A stretch of 6,488 nt of DNA from Pseudomonadota bacterium (GTDB taxonomy: Bacteria > Pseudomonadota > Alphaproteobacteria > Reyranellales > Reyranellaceae). The notes beneath the pieces are model-generated. The model saw nothing but the letters and a program-made list of their open reading frames with translations. It made no database searches and was not told where the DNA came from. Position numbers and translations under genes: made by a program. How positions within the stretch are numbered: position 1 is the first letter of the stretch; each line of letters begins with the position of its first letter. Shown here in pieces: positions 1 through 5,720 of the stretch. Location: positions 1-6,488 of the forward strand of contig JAEZHS010000707.1 in NCBI GenBank assembly GCA_023436825.1. Reading direction: 5' to 3'.

Positions 1-55
1 GGACGAGGCGGTGGTGATCGCCGGCATCGCGGCGGCGGGGTTGGTGCACGGGTGA
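1..55 (+). CDS. GlcG/HbpS-family (DUF336-like) protein, C-terminal end only
   Basis: The frame starting at base 2 reads DEAVVIAGIAAAGLVHG and stops at TGA 53-55; everything upstream lies outside the window. The peptide closely matches the last 17 residues of the complete GlcG/HbpS-family gene that faces it (DEAVCIAGVGAAGLVSG), with 13 of 17 residues identical by hand alignment. The acidic DE followed by an Ala/Gly-rich AG..AAGL helix is the usual end of this family, after the GASG..GDEDEA signature. The call therefore rests on similarity to the neighbour plus the family pattern. The family includes heme-binding HbpS and GlcG of glycolate loci, and a specific function cannot be assigned from this fragment. 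It probably belongs to a transcription unit arriving from the left and is a paralog of the neighbouring gene, oriented tail to tail. Confidence 0.7.
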   Translation, partial: DEAVVIAGIAAAGLVHG

Positions 56-145
56 CATGGCGCGCCACTGGAGTGGCGTACCCCCAGCAAGCTAGCCGCT
101 CACCAACCCCGCCGCCCCGACGCCGGCGATACATACCGCCTCGTC
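2..145. repeat. Imperfect inverted repeat formed by two convergent GlcG-type gene ends
   Basis: Bases 2-55 and the reverse complement of 92-145 align without gaps over 54 bases, with 43 identical by hand count. The longest exact blocks are 31-46 with 101-116 (16 bp), 1-12 with 135-146 (12 bp) and 17-25 with 122-130 (9 bp). The spacer is 36 bp. The arms are the coding 3' ends of two paralogous genes, so the simplest explanation is an inverted duplication followed by divergence. As RNA, either read-through transcript could fold into a long hairpin here, which could contribute to termination between the convergent genes. That regulatory reading is inference. Confidence 0.75.
63..78. terminator. 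Small hairpin between the two convergent GlcG-type genes
   Basis: CGCCACT (63-69) and AGTGGCG (72-78) are exact reverse complements separated by only two bases, so the realistic fold is a 6-bp stem with a 4-base loop. It sits in the 36-bp gap between opposing stop codons, where a bidirectional terminator would be expected. No T-run follows on either strand, so it does not look like a canonical intrinsic terminator. It could also be an element of the larger surrounding inverted repeat. Confidence 0.35.
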
Positions 146-517
146 CTCGTCGCCCGTTCCGCCGCTCGCGCCGGCGGCGCCTAGGATGTGGCCGTCCTTG
201 TCCTTGATCACCACCGCGCCGGTCTGCGGCAGGAACTTGCCGTGCGCCGTCGCCGAGAGCGCGCCGAAGAACTGAGGATTTTCCTTGGCCCGGGCCAACA
301 GCGTCCGGCTCGCCACCCCCATGCCGACCGAGGCGTACGCCTTGCCAATGGCGACGTCGCAGCGGAACATGCTGGCGCCGTCTTCGCGCTGCATCGACCT
401 CACATGACCCGAGTGGTCGAGCACGGCGACGGCGAGTGGCTTGATCTTCATCTCGCGCGCCTTGGCGAGAGCCACTTCGATGATCTTGTTGGCCTGGGCA
501 AGAGTCAGGTCGGGCAT
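92..517 (-). CDS. GlcG/HbpS-family (DUF336-like) small protein
   Basis: This is a complete 141-residue protein beginning MPDLTLAQANKIIEVALAKA, the standard opening of the GlcG/HbpS/PduO-C family: an amphipathic helix whose residues are used to sort substrate or cofactor, followed by a beta sheet. Family landmarks are PLAVAVLDHSGHV (27-39), REDGA (44-48), a helix with AIGKAYASV (56-64), and the Gly-rich end GAAGASGGTGDEDEAV (113-128). The length is normal for the family, and no signal peptide is seen, so it should be cytosolic. The start was chosen by family fit. An in-frame ATG at 574 would add 19 residues unlike the family and would overlap the transporter promoter. A modest GGAACGGAA-like ribosome site precedes the chosen ATG. 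Members bind heme (HbpS) or accompany glycolate and other catabolic operons (GlcG), but the molecular role is mostly unknown. The gene is divergent from the TRAP operon and convergent with its own paralog. Confidence 0.85.
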   Translation of the reverse strand: MPDLTLAQANKIIEVALAKAREMKIKPLAVAVLDHSGHVRSMQREDGASMFRCDVAIGKAYASVGMGVASRTLLARAKENPQFFGALSATAHGKFLPQTGAVVIKDKDGHILGAAGASGGTGDEDEAVCIAGVGAAGLVSG

Positions 518-568
518 TGGTGCGTTCCGTTCCAGTACGTGTTGCAGCGAGTTGAGCACAAATTTGCG

Positions 569-584
569 TGGCATGCATTTTGCT
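569..584 (+). promoter_or_regulatory. Sigma-54 (RpoN) -24/-12 promoter for the TRAP operon
   Basis: TGGCAT (569-574), five bases, then TTGCT (580-584) matches the sigma-54 consensus TGGCAY-R-N4-TTGCW at every constrained position, including the purine at 575 and the required spacing of the GG and GC elements. It lies on the transporter's strand in the only sizeable gap (518-620). Transcription would start about 12 bases past the GC, near 595, leaving a leader of about 26 bases that contains the ribosome site. I found no convincing sigma-70 -35/-10 pair for either gene in this gap. Sigma-54 control with an enhancer-binding activator is known for C4-dicarboxylate uptake genes in several proteobacteria. 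The activator site would fall within or near the divergent GlcG-type gene; I could not identify it. A chance match is possible in a single site. Confidence 0.6.
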
Positions 585-604
585 GACTTTTCACGGTGAC
601 GGGG

Positions 605-615
605 GAAGAAGGGGG
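605..615 (+). promoter_or_regulatory. Ribosome binding site of the TRAP binding-protein gene
   Basis: A purine-rich GAAGAAGGGGG stretch ends 5 bases before the ATG at 621. It is the strongest-looking ribosome site in the operon. It supports this start, which also places a clean signal peptide at the N terminus. A highly translated binding protein relative to the membrane subunits is normal for TRAP systems. Confidence 0.7.
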
Positions 616-620
616 CTGAC

Positions 621-1670
621 ATGCTGAATCGATGGTTGGCGGGGCTGGCACTGACGGCCGTTCTCGCGTCCGGCGCCGCTGCGCAGGATCTGCCCAAGAG
701 CCAGTTCAAGGTCATCGGGCTCAACAGCCCGACGCCTGTGTCGATCCACGACGAATTGCCGTTCTGGCGCAAGACGATCCCAGAAGCGTCGAAAGGCGCG
801 ATCACGGTCGATGTCACACCACTCGACCAGATGGGCATCGACGACAAGACGATGCTGCGGCTGCTGAAGCTCGGCGTGATGGATTTCGCCGCCATGGACA
901 TCTCCAAGATGGCAGGCGACGACCCGCGCTTCGAAGCCTGCGATCTCGCCGGCCTCACCCTCGATCCCGACAAGGCGCGGGCCGCCTGCAACGCCTATCG
1001 CGCGGTGATCGACCGGCAGATGCAGAAGAACTGGAACGCCAAGTTGCTCGCCTTCGGCGGCAACACGCCCCAGGTATTCTGGTGCAAGGACGTGATCGGC
1101 GGGCTTGCCGCCTTCAAGGGCAAGAAGGTGCGCGTCTTCAACAACACCATGCGCGACTTCCTGGGTGGGCTTGGCGCCACATCGGTCAGCATGGCCTTTG
1201 CCGAGGTCGTGCCGGCACTCTCGGCCGGCGTGGTCGATTGCGGCGTCACCGGCAGCCTGTCGGGTAACACCGCGGGCTGGACCGAGGTCACCAAGTCGAT
1301 CTACCCGATGTCGCTCGGCTGGAGCATCAACGTGCTGGCGGTCAACCTCGACAGCTGGAAGCGGCTCGACCCCAAGACCCAGGTCTTCCTGCTCGATCAG
1401 TTCAAAGCCTACGAGGACAAGATGTGGGCCACCATCAAGACCACGACGGGCGAAGCCGAGAACTGCAACACCGGCAAGCAACCCTGCACCATGGGCAAGC
1501 TCGCCAAGACCACCATCGTGCCGGTCAAGCCCGAGGAGGCCGAGGCACACAAGAAGCTGGTTGAAGGCGCGGTGTTGGCCGGCTGGGCCAAGCGTTGCGG
1601 CGCCGAGTGTGCCAAGGAGTGGAACGCCACGGTGGGGATGGCTCTCGGTCTCAAGGCTCCGACGCCGTAG
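621..1670 (+). CDS. dctP: TRAP transporter substrate-binding protein (DctP family)
   Basis: This is the periplasmic solute receptor of a tripartite ATP-independent periplasmic transporter, 349 residues long, which is normal for the family. Residues 1-21 form a Sec signal peptide: a short basic start with R4, a hydrophobic core at about 5-17, and cleavage after A19-A20-A21 before Q22-D23. The family core is clear: FKGKKVRVFNN (165-175), where R171 aligns with the conserved arginine that pairs with substrate carboxylates, then LGATSVSMAFAEVVPALSAG (184-203) and GVVDCG (203-208), the helix and hinge signature. Eight cysteines remain in the mature protein (107, 123, 155, 207, 282, 289, 326, 330). 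The pairs 282/289 and 326/330 are close enough to form disulfides in the periplasm. The gene is first in the operon, behind a putative sigma-54 promoter, and 46 bp ahead of the small membrane subunit. The substrate is probably an organic acid anion, but the specific compound cannot be read. The symbol denotes family, not proven C4-dicarboxylate specificity. Confidence 0.93.
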   Translation: MLNRWLAGLALTAVLASGAAAQDLPKSQFKVIGLNSPTPVSIHDELPFWRKTIPEASKGAITVDVTPLDQMGIDDKTMLRLLKLGVMDFAAMDISKMAGDDPRFEACDLAGLTLDPDKARAACNAYRAVIDRQMQKNWNAKLLAFGGNTPQVFWCKDVIGGLAAFKGKKVRVFNNTMRDFLGGLGATSVSMAFAEVVPALSAGVVDCGVTGSLSGNTAGWTEVTKSIYPMSLGWSINVLAVNLDSWKRLDPKTQVFLLDQFKAYEDKMWATIKTTTGEAENCNTGKQPCTMGKLAKTTIVPVKPEEAEAHKKLVEGAVLAGWAKRCGAECAKEWNATVGMALGLKAPTP

Positions 1671-1680
1671 GGCACGTGCC
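1671..1680. repeat. Perfect 10-bp palindrome directly after the binding-protein stop codon
   Basis: GGCACGTGCC begins immediately after the TAG at 1668-1670 and reads the same on both strands. It lies in the 46-bp gap before the next transporter gene. It could be an operator half or core, or part of a weak RNA fold that shields the upstream message, but a 10-bp palindrome in GC-rich DNA can easily arise by chance. Nothing else notable is visible in the gap. Confidence 0.3.
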
Positions 1681-1716
1681 GAACGAAGCAACGTTGGCCG
1701 TCACGGTCCGGAAGAC

Positions 1717-2313
1717 ATGAAGAGACTGCAGGCGGCAGCCGAAAGCATCAGTCGTGTCGGTGCCATCGCCGGCGGCGCGCTGCTCCTCATCGCGTCGGTG
1801 CTGATCTGCATCGACATCACCACGCGCTACCTGTTCGCCTGGACCCTGGGCGGCGCCGACGAGCTGTCGGGCTATGCGCTCGCCATCGCCAGTGCCTGGG
1901 GCTTCTCCTCGGCGCTGTTCCACCGCGCGCACATCCGCATCGACACCGTCTACGTCCGCGTGCGGCCAGGCATCCGCGCCGTGCTCGACCTGGTGAGCCT
2001 GGCCGTCTTCGCCTTCTTCATTGCGCTCGTCACCTGGTACGCCTGGGGCGTGGTCTGGCAGTCCTTCCAGTCGAACTCGCATTCGCTGTCGGAGATCGAG
2101 GCGCCGCTGGTCGTCCCGCAGGGCCTGTGGTTCGCGGGCCTGGTGTTCTTCGTCATGGTGGCGTTGCTGCTGCTGACGCGCGCCGTCGCCGCCCTGCTGC
2201 GCGGCGACCTGGCCACGCTGTTCGCCCTGATCGGCTCGAAGTCGGCCGTCGACGAGGCCCAGGAGGAGGTGCTGAACGTCGAGCACGCCTTCCAGCAGGA
2301 GAAGAAGGAATGA
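1717..2313 (+). CDS. dctQ: TRAP transporter small membrane subunit (DctQ family)
   Basis: This is the four-helix small integral subunit that pairs with the DctM-type protein to form the inner-membrane translocator. It is 198 residues long. Hydrophobic segments lie at about 14-36, 50-68, 87-112 and 131-156. Family marks are D33-ITTRYLF (33-40), with the conserved Arg-Tyr after helix 1, GADELSGYALA (46-56) at the start of helix 2, and FHRAHIRIDTV (68-78) before helix 3. The C-terminal tail (about 175-198) is charged and acidic, then lysine-rich, and should be cytoplasmic. The reading frame is open far upstream, overlapping the binding-protein gene, but ATG 1717 is the only start that gives a family-like N terminus. 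Its GGAAG ribosome site ends just 2 bases before the ATG, which may limit translation relative to the binding protein. The stop codon overlaps the next start (ATGA, 2310-2313). Confidence 0.92.
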   Translation: MKRLQAAAESISRVGAIAGGALLLIASVLICIDITTRYLFAWTLGGADELSGYALAIASAWGFSSALFHRAHIRIDTVYVRVRPGIRAVLDLVSLAVFAFFIALVTWYAWGVVWQSFQSNSHSLSEIEAPLVVPQGLWFAGLVFFVMVALLLLTRAVAALLRGDLATLFALIGSKSAVDEAQEEVLNVEHAFQQEKKE

Positions 2314-3596
2314 CCGCCGCCGTCTCGCTCGCGATCCTGCTGTTCATCCTCGGCAGCTCGATCGCCGTCGCCGCCGGCATGGGCCTGACCGGCGTGCTGC
2401 TGAACCAGATCTACTCCTCGATGCCCATGCAGCGCATCCTGGGCGAGCTCTCCTGGTCGACCACGAGCAACTTCATCCTCACGGCCATCCCGTTCTACAT
2501 CATGTTCGGCGAGATCCTGCTGCGCTCGGGCATCGCCGAGCGCATGTACGCCGCGCTGACGCAATGGCTGTCCTGGCTGCCCGGCGGGCTGATGCATTCC
2601 AACATCGGCTCGTGCGCGCTGTTCGGCTCGGTCTCGGGCTCGAGCGTGGCGACGGCCGCCACCATCGGCGTGGTGGCGATGGGCGAGATCGACAAGAACA
2701 AGTACAACGAATCGCTGTTCCTCGGCACGCTGGCGGCCGGCGGCACGCTCGGCATCCTGATCCCGCCCTCGATCAACATGATCATTTATGGCGTGATGAC
2801 TGACACCTCGGTGCCGAAGCTCTATCTCGGCGGTTTCATTCCCGGTTTCATCCTCACGGCCCTGTTCAGCCTGGTCGTGCTGATCGCCTGCCTGTGGCGG
2901 CCGGCATGGGGTGGCCGCAAGGTCGAGACGAGCTGGCCCGAGCGCCTGCGCACCCTGCCCGACCTGCTGCCGCCCCTGGTGTTGCTGATGATCGTGATCG
3001 GCGCGATCTTCTTTGGTATCGCCACGGCGACCGAATCGGCCGCCGTCGGCATCGTCGGCGCGCTCGCCATCACCGCGTGGCGGCGGCGGCTGTCGTGGGT
3101 CATGCTGCGCGACGTTTGCGAGGCGACCGTGCGCACCACGGCGATGGTGGTGGCGATCCTGGTCGGCGCCTTCTTCCTCAACGTCATCATCCAGACGATC
3201 GGGCTCACCCAGCAGCTCAGCAAGCTGATCACGCAATACCAGATGACGCCTGTCCAGGTCCTGACGGCCGTTATCGTGCTCTACCTGGTACTGGGCACCT
3301 TCATGGAGGAGCTCTCCATGATGATCTCGACGATCCCGATCACCACACCGCTGATCGTCCAGGCGGGCTACGACCCGGTGTGGTATGGCGTGCTGATCGT
3401 GCTCCTGATCCAGACGGCCATGGTGACGCCGCCCTTCGGCATCAACCTGTTCGTCATCCACGGCATCCGCGGCCGCGGCCGCCTGACCGACGTCGAGCGG
3501 GGCTCGGCGCCGTTCGTCGTGGCGCTCCTGATCATGATCGCCATGATCTGCCTGTGGCCGGATATCGTGATGATCCTGCCGAGGTGGTTCGGCTGA
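2310..3596 (+). CDS. dctM: TRAP transporter large membrane subunit (DctM family)
   Basis: This is the large permease subunit that carries solute across the inner membrane, driven by an ion gradient. It has 428 residues, the usual length, and is hydrophobic almost throughout, consistent with a dozen or so helices. Conserved loops are present: FGSVSGSSVATAATIG (105-120), GGTLGILIPPSINMIIYG (144-161) and its pseudo-symmetric counterpart TPPFGINLFV (373-382), plus ATATESAAVG (238-247). These glycine-rich hairpins bind Na+ and substrate in structurally studied family members. The start is the ATG inside the ATGA overlap with the small subunit. An AGGAG site lies at 2297-2301 with an 8-base spacer, and translation is probably coupled. 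The open frame extends upstream but without family-like sequence. The gene ends at TGA 3594-3596, right before a strong hairpin, and appears to be the last gene of the operon. Confidence 0.95.
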   Translation: MTAAVSLAILLFILGSSIAVAAGMGLTGVLLNQIYSSMPMQRILGELSWSTTSNFILTAIPFYIMFGEILLRSGIAERMYAALTQWLSWLPGGLMHSNIGSCALFGSVSGSSVATAATIGVVAMGEIDKNKYNESLFLGTLAAGGTLGILIPPSINMIIYGVMTDTSVPKLYLGGFIPGFILTALFSLVVLIACLWRPAWGGRKVETSWPERLRTLPDLLPPLVLLMIVIGAIFFGIATATESAAVGIVGALAITAWRRRLSWVMLRDVCEATVRTTAMVVAILVGAFFLNVIIQTIGLTQQLSKLITQYQMTPVQVLTAVIVLYLVLGTFMEELSMMISTIPITTPLIVQAGYDPVWYGVLIVLLIQTAMVTPPFGINLFVIHGIRGRGRLTDVERGSAPFVVALLIMIAMICLWPDIVMILPRWFG

Positions 3597-3597
3597 C

Positions 3598-3627
3598 TGG
3601 AGCGCGGACCTGGAGGTCCGCACTCCA
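3598..3627. terminator. Strong hairpin filling the gap between convergent dctM and hyuA
   Basis: The inner stem pairs GCGGACC (3604-3610) with GGTCCGC (3615-3621) around a TGGA loop. After one mismatch (3603 with 3622), an outer stem pairs TGGAG (3598-3602) with CTCCA (3623-3627). That gives 12 base pairs within a 33-bp gap whose two edges are the stop codons of the converging genes. The position suits a bidirectional transcription barrier. No T-run follows on either strand, so it may act with Rho, protect 3' ends, or be a dispersed hairpin repeat copy instead of a classical terminator. Confidence 0.65.
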
Positions 3628-3629
3628 AG

Positions 3630-5717
3630 TCAGATCGTGATCACGATGTTGCCCGCCGAGTCGCGCTCGGCGCGCGCGCCGGGCGGCACGACGCAGGTCG
3701 AATCGTATTCCTCGATTATCATCGGACCGCTGCGCACACCGTCGAGATCGGCGCGGCTCAGCACCGGCGTCTCCAGCCAGCCGTGCTCGTCGCCGAACCA
3801 GGCCTTGCGCGATGCCGGCCTGGCGCCGTTGTGGCGGCGCGGCGTGACGCTCTGCGGCACGCTGGAACCCTCGCGCAGGCCGGCGCCGACGAGCTGGATG
3901 GCCACCAGTTCGACCGGCTCGTCGGGGCCGGCGCGATGGCCGTACATGCGCTCGTGTTCCTCGGCAAAGGCCTGTTCCAGATGCGTCGCCATGCGCGCGT
4001 CGATCGGCCCGTCGGGCACGGGCACCGTGAGCTCGTAGCTCTGGCCCTTGTAGTGCAGGGCGGCCGAGCGGCGCAGGTGGGCGTTTGCACCGCTGAAGCC
4101 TTCGGCCGCGAGTTGGTGGGTGGCCTGCTTCGCCAGCGCGTCCCAGGCCGAGCCGATCTCGCCGAGATCGGCCTGCCTCAGCAGGCGGCGGAAGGTGCGG
4201 GCATAGTGGTGTTCGACGTCGGCATAGAGCAGTCCGAAGGACGAGAAGAGGCCGGCCGATGGCGGCACGACCACGCGGCCGATGCCCAGCGACGCCGCCA
4301 TGCCGGCGGCGAACAGCGGCCCGTTGCCGCCGAAGGCGAACAACGCGAAGTCGCGCGGATCGCGGCCGCGCTCGGTCGATACCGCCTTGATGGCGCGGAT
4401 CATGTTGGAAGCCACGATCAGGTGCGCGCCGTAGGCCGCGCGCTCGACCGGCATGCCCAACGGCTTGGCGATCTTCTCGGCGAAGGCGGTGCGCGCCTTG
4501 TCGGCATTGAGTTTCAGCGCCCCGCCCACCAGATGAGCGGGATTGATGTAGCCCAGCAGCACATTGGCGTCGGTGATCGTCGGCACCGTACCGCCCTGGT
4601 CGTAGCAGACCGGGCCGGGTGAGGCGCCGGCGCTCTCGGGACCGGCCTGCAGCGCGCCGCCGCCGTCGATCCAGACGTGCGAGCCGCCGCCGGCGCCAAC
4701 CTCTGCGAGATCGATGGCCGGCACCTTCAGCGTATAGCCGGCGCCCGTCAGCAGGCGGGAGCCGATCATGATGCCGGCGCCGACTGCATATTCCTGGGCG
4801 CGCGCCACCTCGCCATGCTCGACCATCGAGGCCTTGGCGGTCGTGCCGCCCATGTCGAAGGTGATGATCCTGTCGAGGTCTTTCACGCGCGCCAGCGCCT
4901 GGGCGCCTACCACGCCGCCCGCCGGCCCGGACTCGATGATGTTCATCGGCCGCTCGGCCGCTGCAGCATCCGTGGTCAGCCCGCCATTGGACTGCATCAG
5001 CAACAGGCGCGCCGGGATGCCGCCGGCGTCGAGGCCCTTGCGCAGCGCCCGCAGGTAGGTGGCCACGATCGGCATGACGTAGGCGTTGATCACCGTCGTC
5101 GAGGTGCGCTCGTACTCCTTGATCTCGGGCAGCACCTCGAACGAGAGACTCTTCGGCAGGCGAGGGGCCTTGCGCTCGATGACTTCCTTCAGCATCGCCT
5201 CATGGACGGGATTGGCGAAGGAGTTGAGCAGGCAGACGGCGATCGCCTCGACCTTCTCGGCCAGCAGCGCGTCGACGGCCCGCTCGGCGTCGGCCGGATC
5301 GAGAGCGCGCTCGACATGGCCGCGATGGTCGATGCGCTCGTCGACCACCTTGCGCAGGTAGCGCTCGACCAGCGGCTCGGGCTTGGTCCAGCCGATGTCG
5401 TAGAGCTTGGGCATGCGGAGCGTGCGGATCTCCAACACGTCGCGGAAGCCCTTGGTGGTTATCAGTCCGACGCGGGCGCCTTTGTGCTCAAGGATGGCGT
5501 TGGAGGCGACGGTGGTGCCGTGGCGGATTTCGTCGATGGCGGCACCGGAAAGGCCGGTCTCGGCAAAAACCTCGCTCAGCCCGTCGACAATCGCCTGGGC
5601 GTAGTTGTCCACGCTGGACGAGATCTTCTTGGTATGGACGGTGCCGTCGGATCCCAGCAGCACGATGTCCGTGAAGGTGCCGCCGATATCGACACCGGCG
5701 CGATAGGTGACGGGCAT
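3630..5717 (-). CDS. hyuA: Hydantoinase/oxoprolinase-family subunit A (HyuA)
   Basis: This is the ATP-using subunit of an HyuA/HyuB enzyme. Relatives open cyclic amides with ATP (N-methylhydantoinase, 5-oxoprolinase, caprolactamase), and others are subunits of acetone or acetophenone carboxylases. At 695 residues it matches the standard hydantoinase A length. It has an ASKHA-type nucleotide fold: the phosphate loop DIGGTFTD (10-17) at the N terminus, RHGTTVASNAIL (65-76), IESGPAGGVVGA (261-272) and the second phosphate loop FDMGGTTAK (287-295). Further family blocks are VGAGGGSHVWID (340-351), ASPGPVCY (365-372), TDANVLLG (382-389), AFGGNGPL (461-468) and MYGHR (591-595). The C-terminal beta domain contains GPMIIEEYDSTCVVPPG (664-680). 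There is no signal peptide, so it is cytosolic. ATG 5717 lies 3 bp after the hyuB stop with only a weak GAG ribosome site, so coupled translation is likely. All key loops appear intact. The substrate is undetermined. Confidence 0.93.
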   Translation of the reverse strand: MPVTYRAGVDIGGTFTDIVLLGSDGTVHTKKISSSVDNYAQAIVDGLSEVFAETGLSGAAIDEIRHGTTVASNAILEHKGARVGLITTKGFRDVLEIRTLRMPKLYDIGWTKPEPLVERYLRKVVDERIDHRGHVERALDPADAERAVDALLAEKVEAIAVCLLNSFANPVHEAMLKEVIERKAPRLPKSLSFEVLPEIKEYERTSTTVINAYVMPIVATYLRALRKGLDAGGIPARLLLMQSNGGLTTDAAAAERPMNIIESGPAGGVVGAQALARVKDLDRIITFDMGGTTAKASMVEHGEVARAQEYAVGAGIMIGSRLLTGAGYTLKVPAIDLAEVGAGGGSHVWIDGGGALQAGPESAGASPGPVCYDQGGTVPTITDANVLLGYINPAHLVGGALKLNADKARTAFAEKIAKPLGMPVERAAYGAHLIVASNMIRAIKAVSTERGRDPRDFALFAFGGNGPLFAAGMAASLGIGRVVVPPSAGLFSSFGLLYADVEHHYARTFRRLLRQADLGEIGSAWDALAKQATHQLAAEGFSGANAHLRRSAALHYKGQSYELTVPVPDGPIDARMATHLEQAFAEEHERMYGHRAGPDEPVELVAIQLVGAGLREGSSVPQSVTPRRHNGARPASRKAWFGDEHGWLETPVLSRADLDGVRSGPMIIEEYDSTCVVPPGARAERDSAGNIVITI

Positions 5718-5720
5718 GGG

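Noticed and set aside
542..580. Possible sigma-70 promoter elements (TTGCAG or TTGAGC as -35) in the divergent gap
   Set aside because: No acceptable -10 hexamer occurs at 16-18 bases from either, whereas the sigma-54 element in the same place fits at all constrained positions.
518..991. Extension of the minus-strand GlcG-type frame upstream to a 299-residue protein
   Set aside because: The added part is antisense to dctP and to the promoter region and lacks family similarity. The family-standard start is the ATG at 517.
591..1691. A 366-codon open frame on the minus strand, opposite dctP
   Set aside because: It is antisense to a clear DctP protein with signal peptide and family motifs, and has no recognisable domain of its own. 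Long antisense frames are expected at this base composition.
1105..1716. Extension of the dctQ frame upstream into dctP
   Set aside because: The extension is Ser/Arg/Pro-rich shadow sequence of dctP. A normal DctQ protein starts at 1717.
1950..3623. A 557-codon open frame on the minus strand, opposite dctQ and dctM
   Set aside because: The translation is a low-complexity run of His, Asp, Arg and Gln typical of the complement of GC-rich membrane-protein genes. The plus strand carries recognisable DctQ and DctM proteins.
3783..4622. A 279-codon plus-strand open frame inside hyuA
   Set aside because: It is a shadow of hyuA: compositionally biased (Gly, Arg, Ala, His) with no family motif, while the minus strand holds intact HyuA motifs over the same bases.
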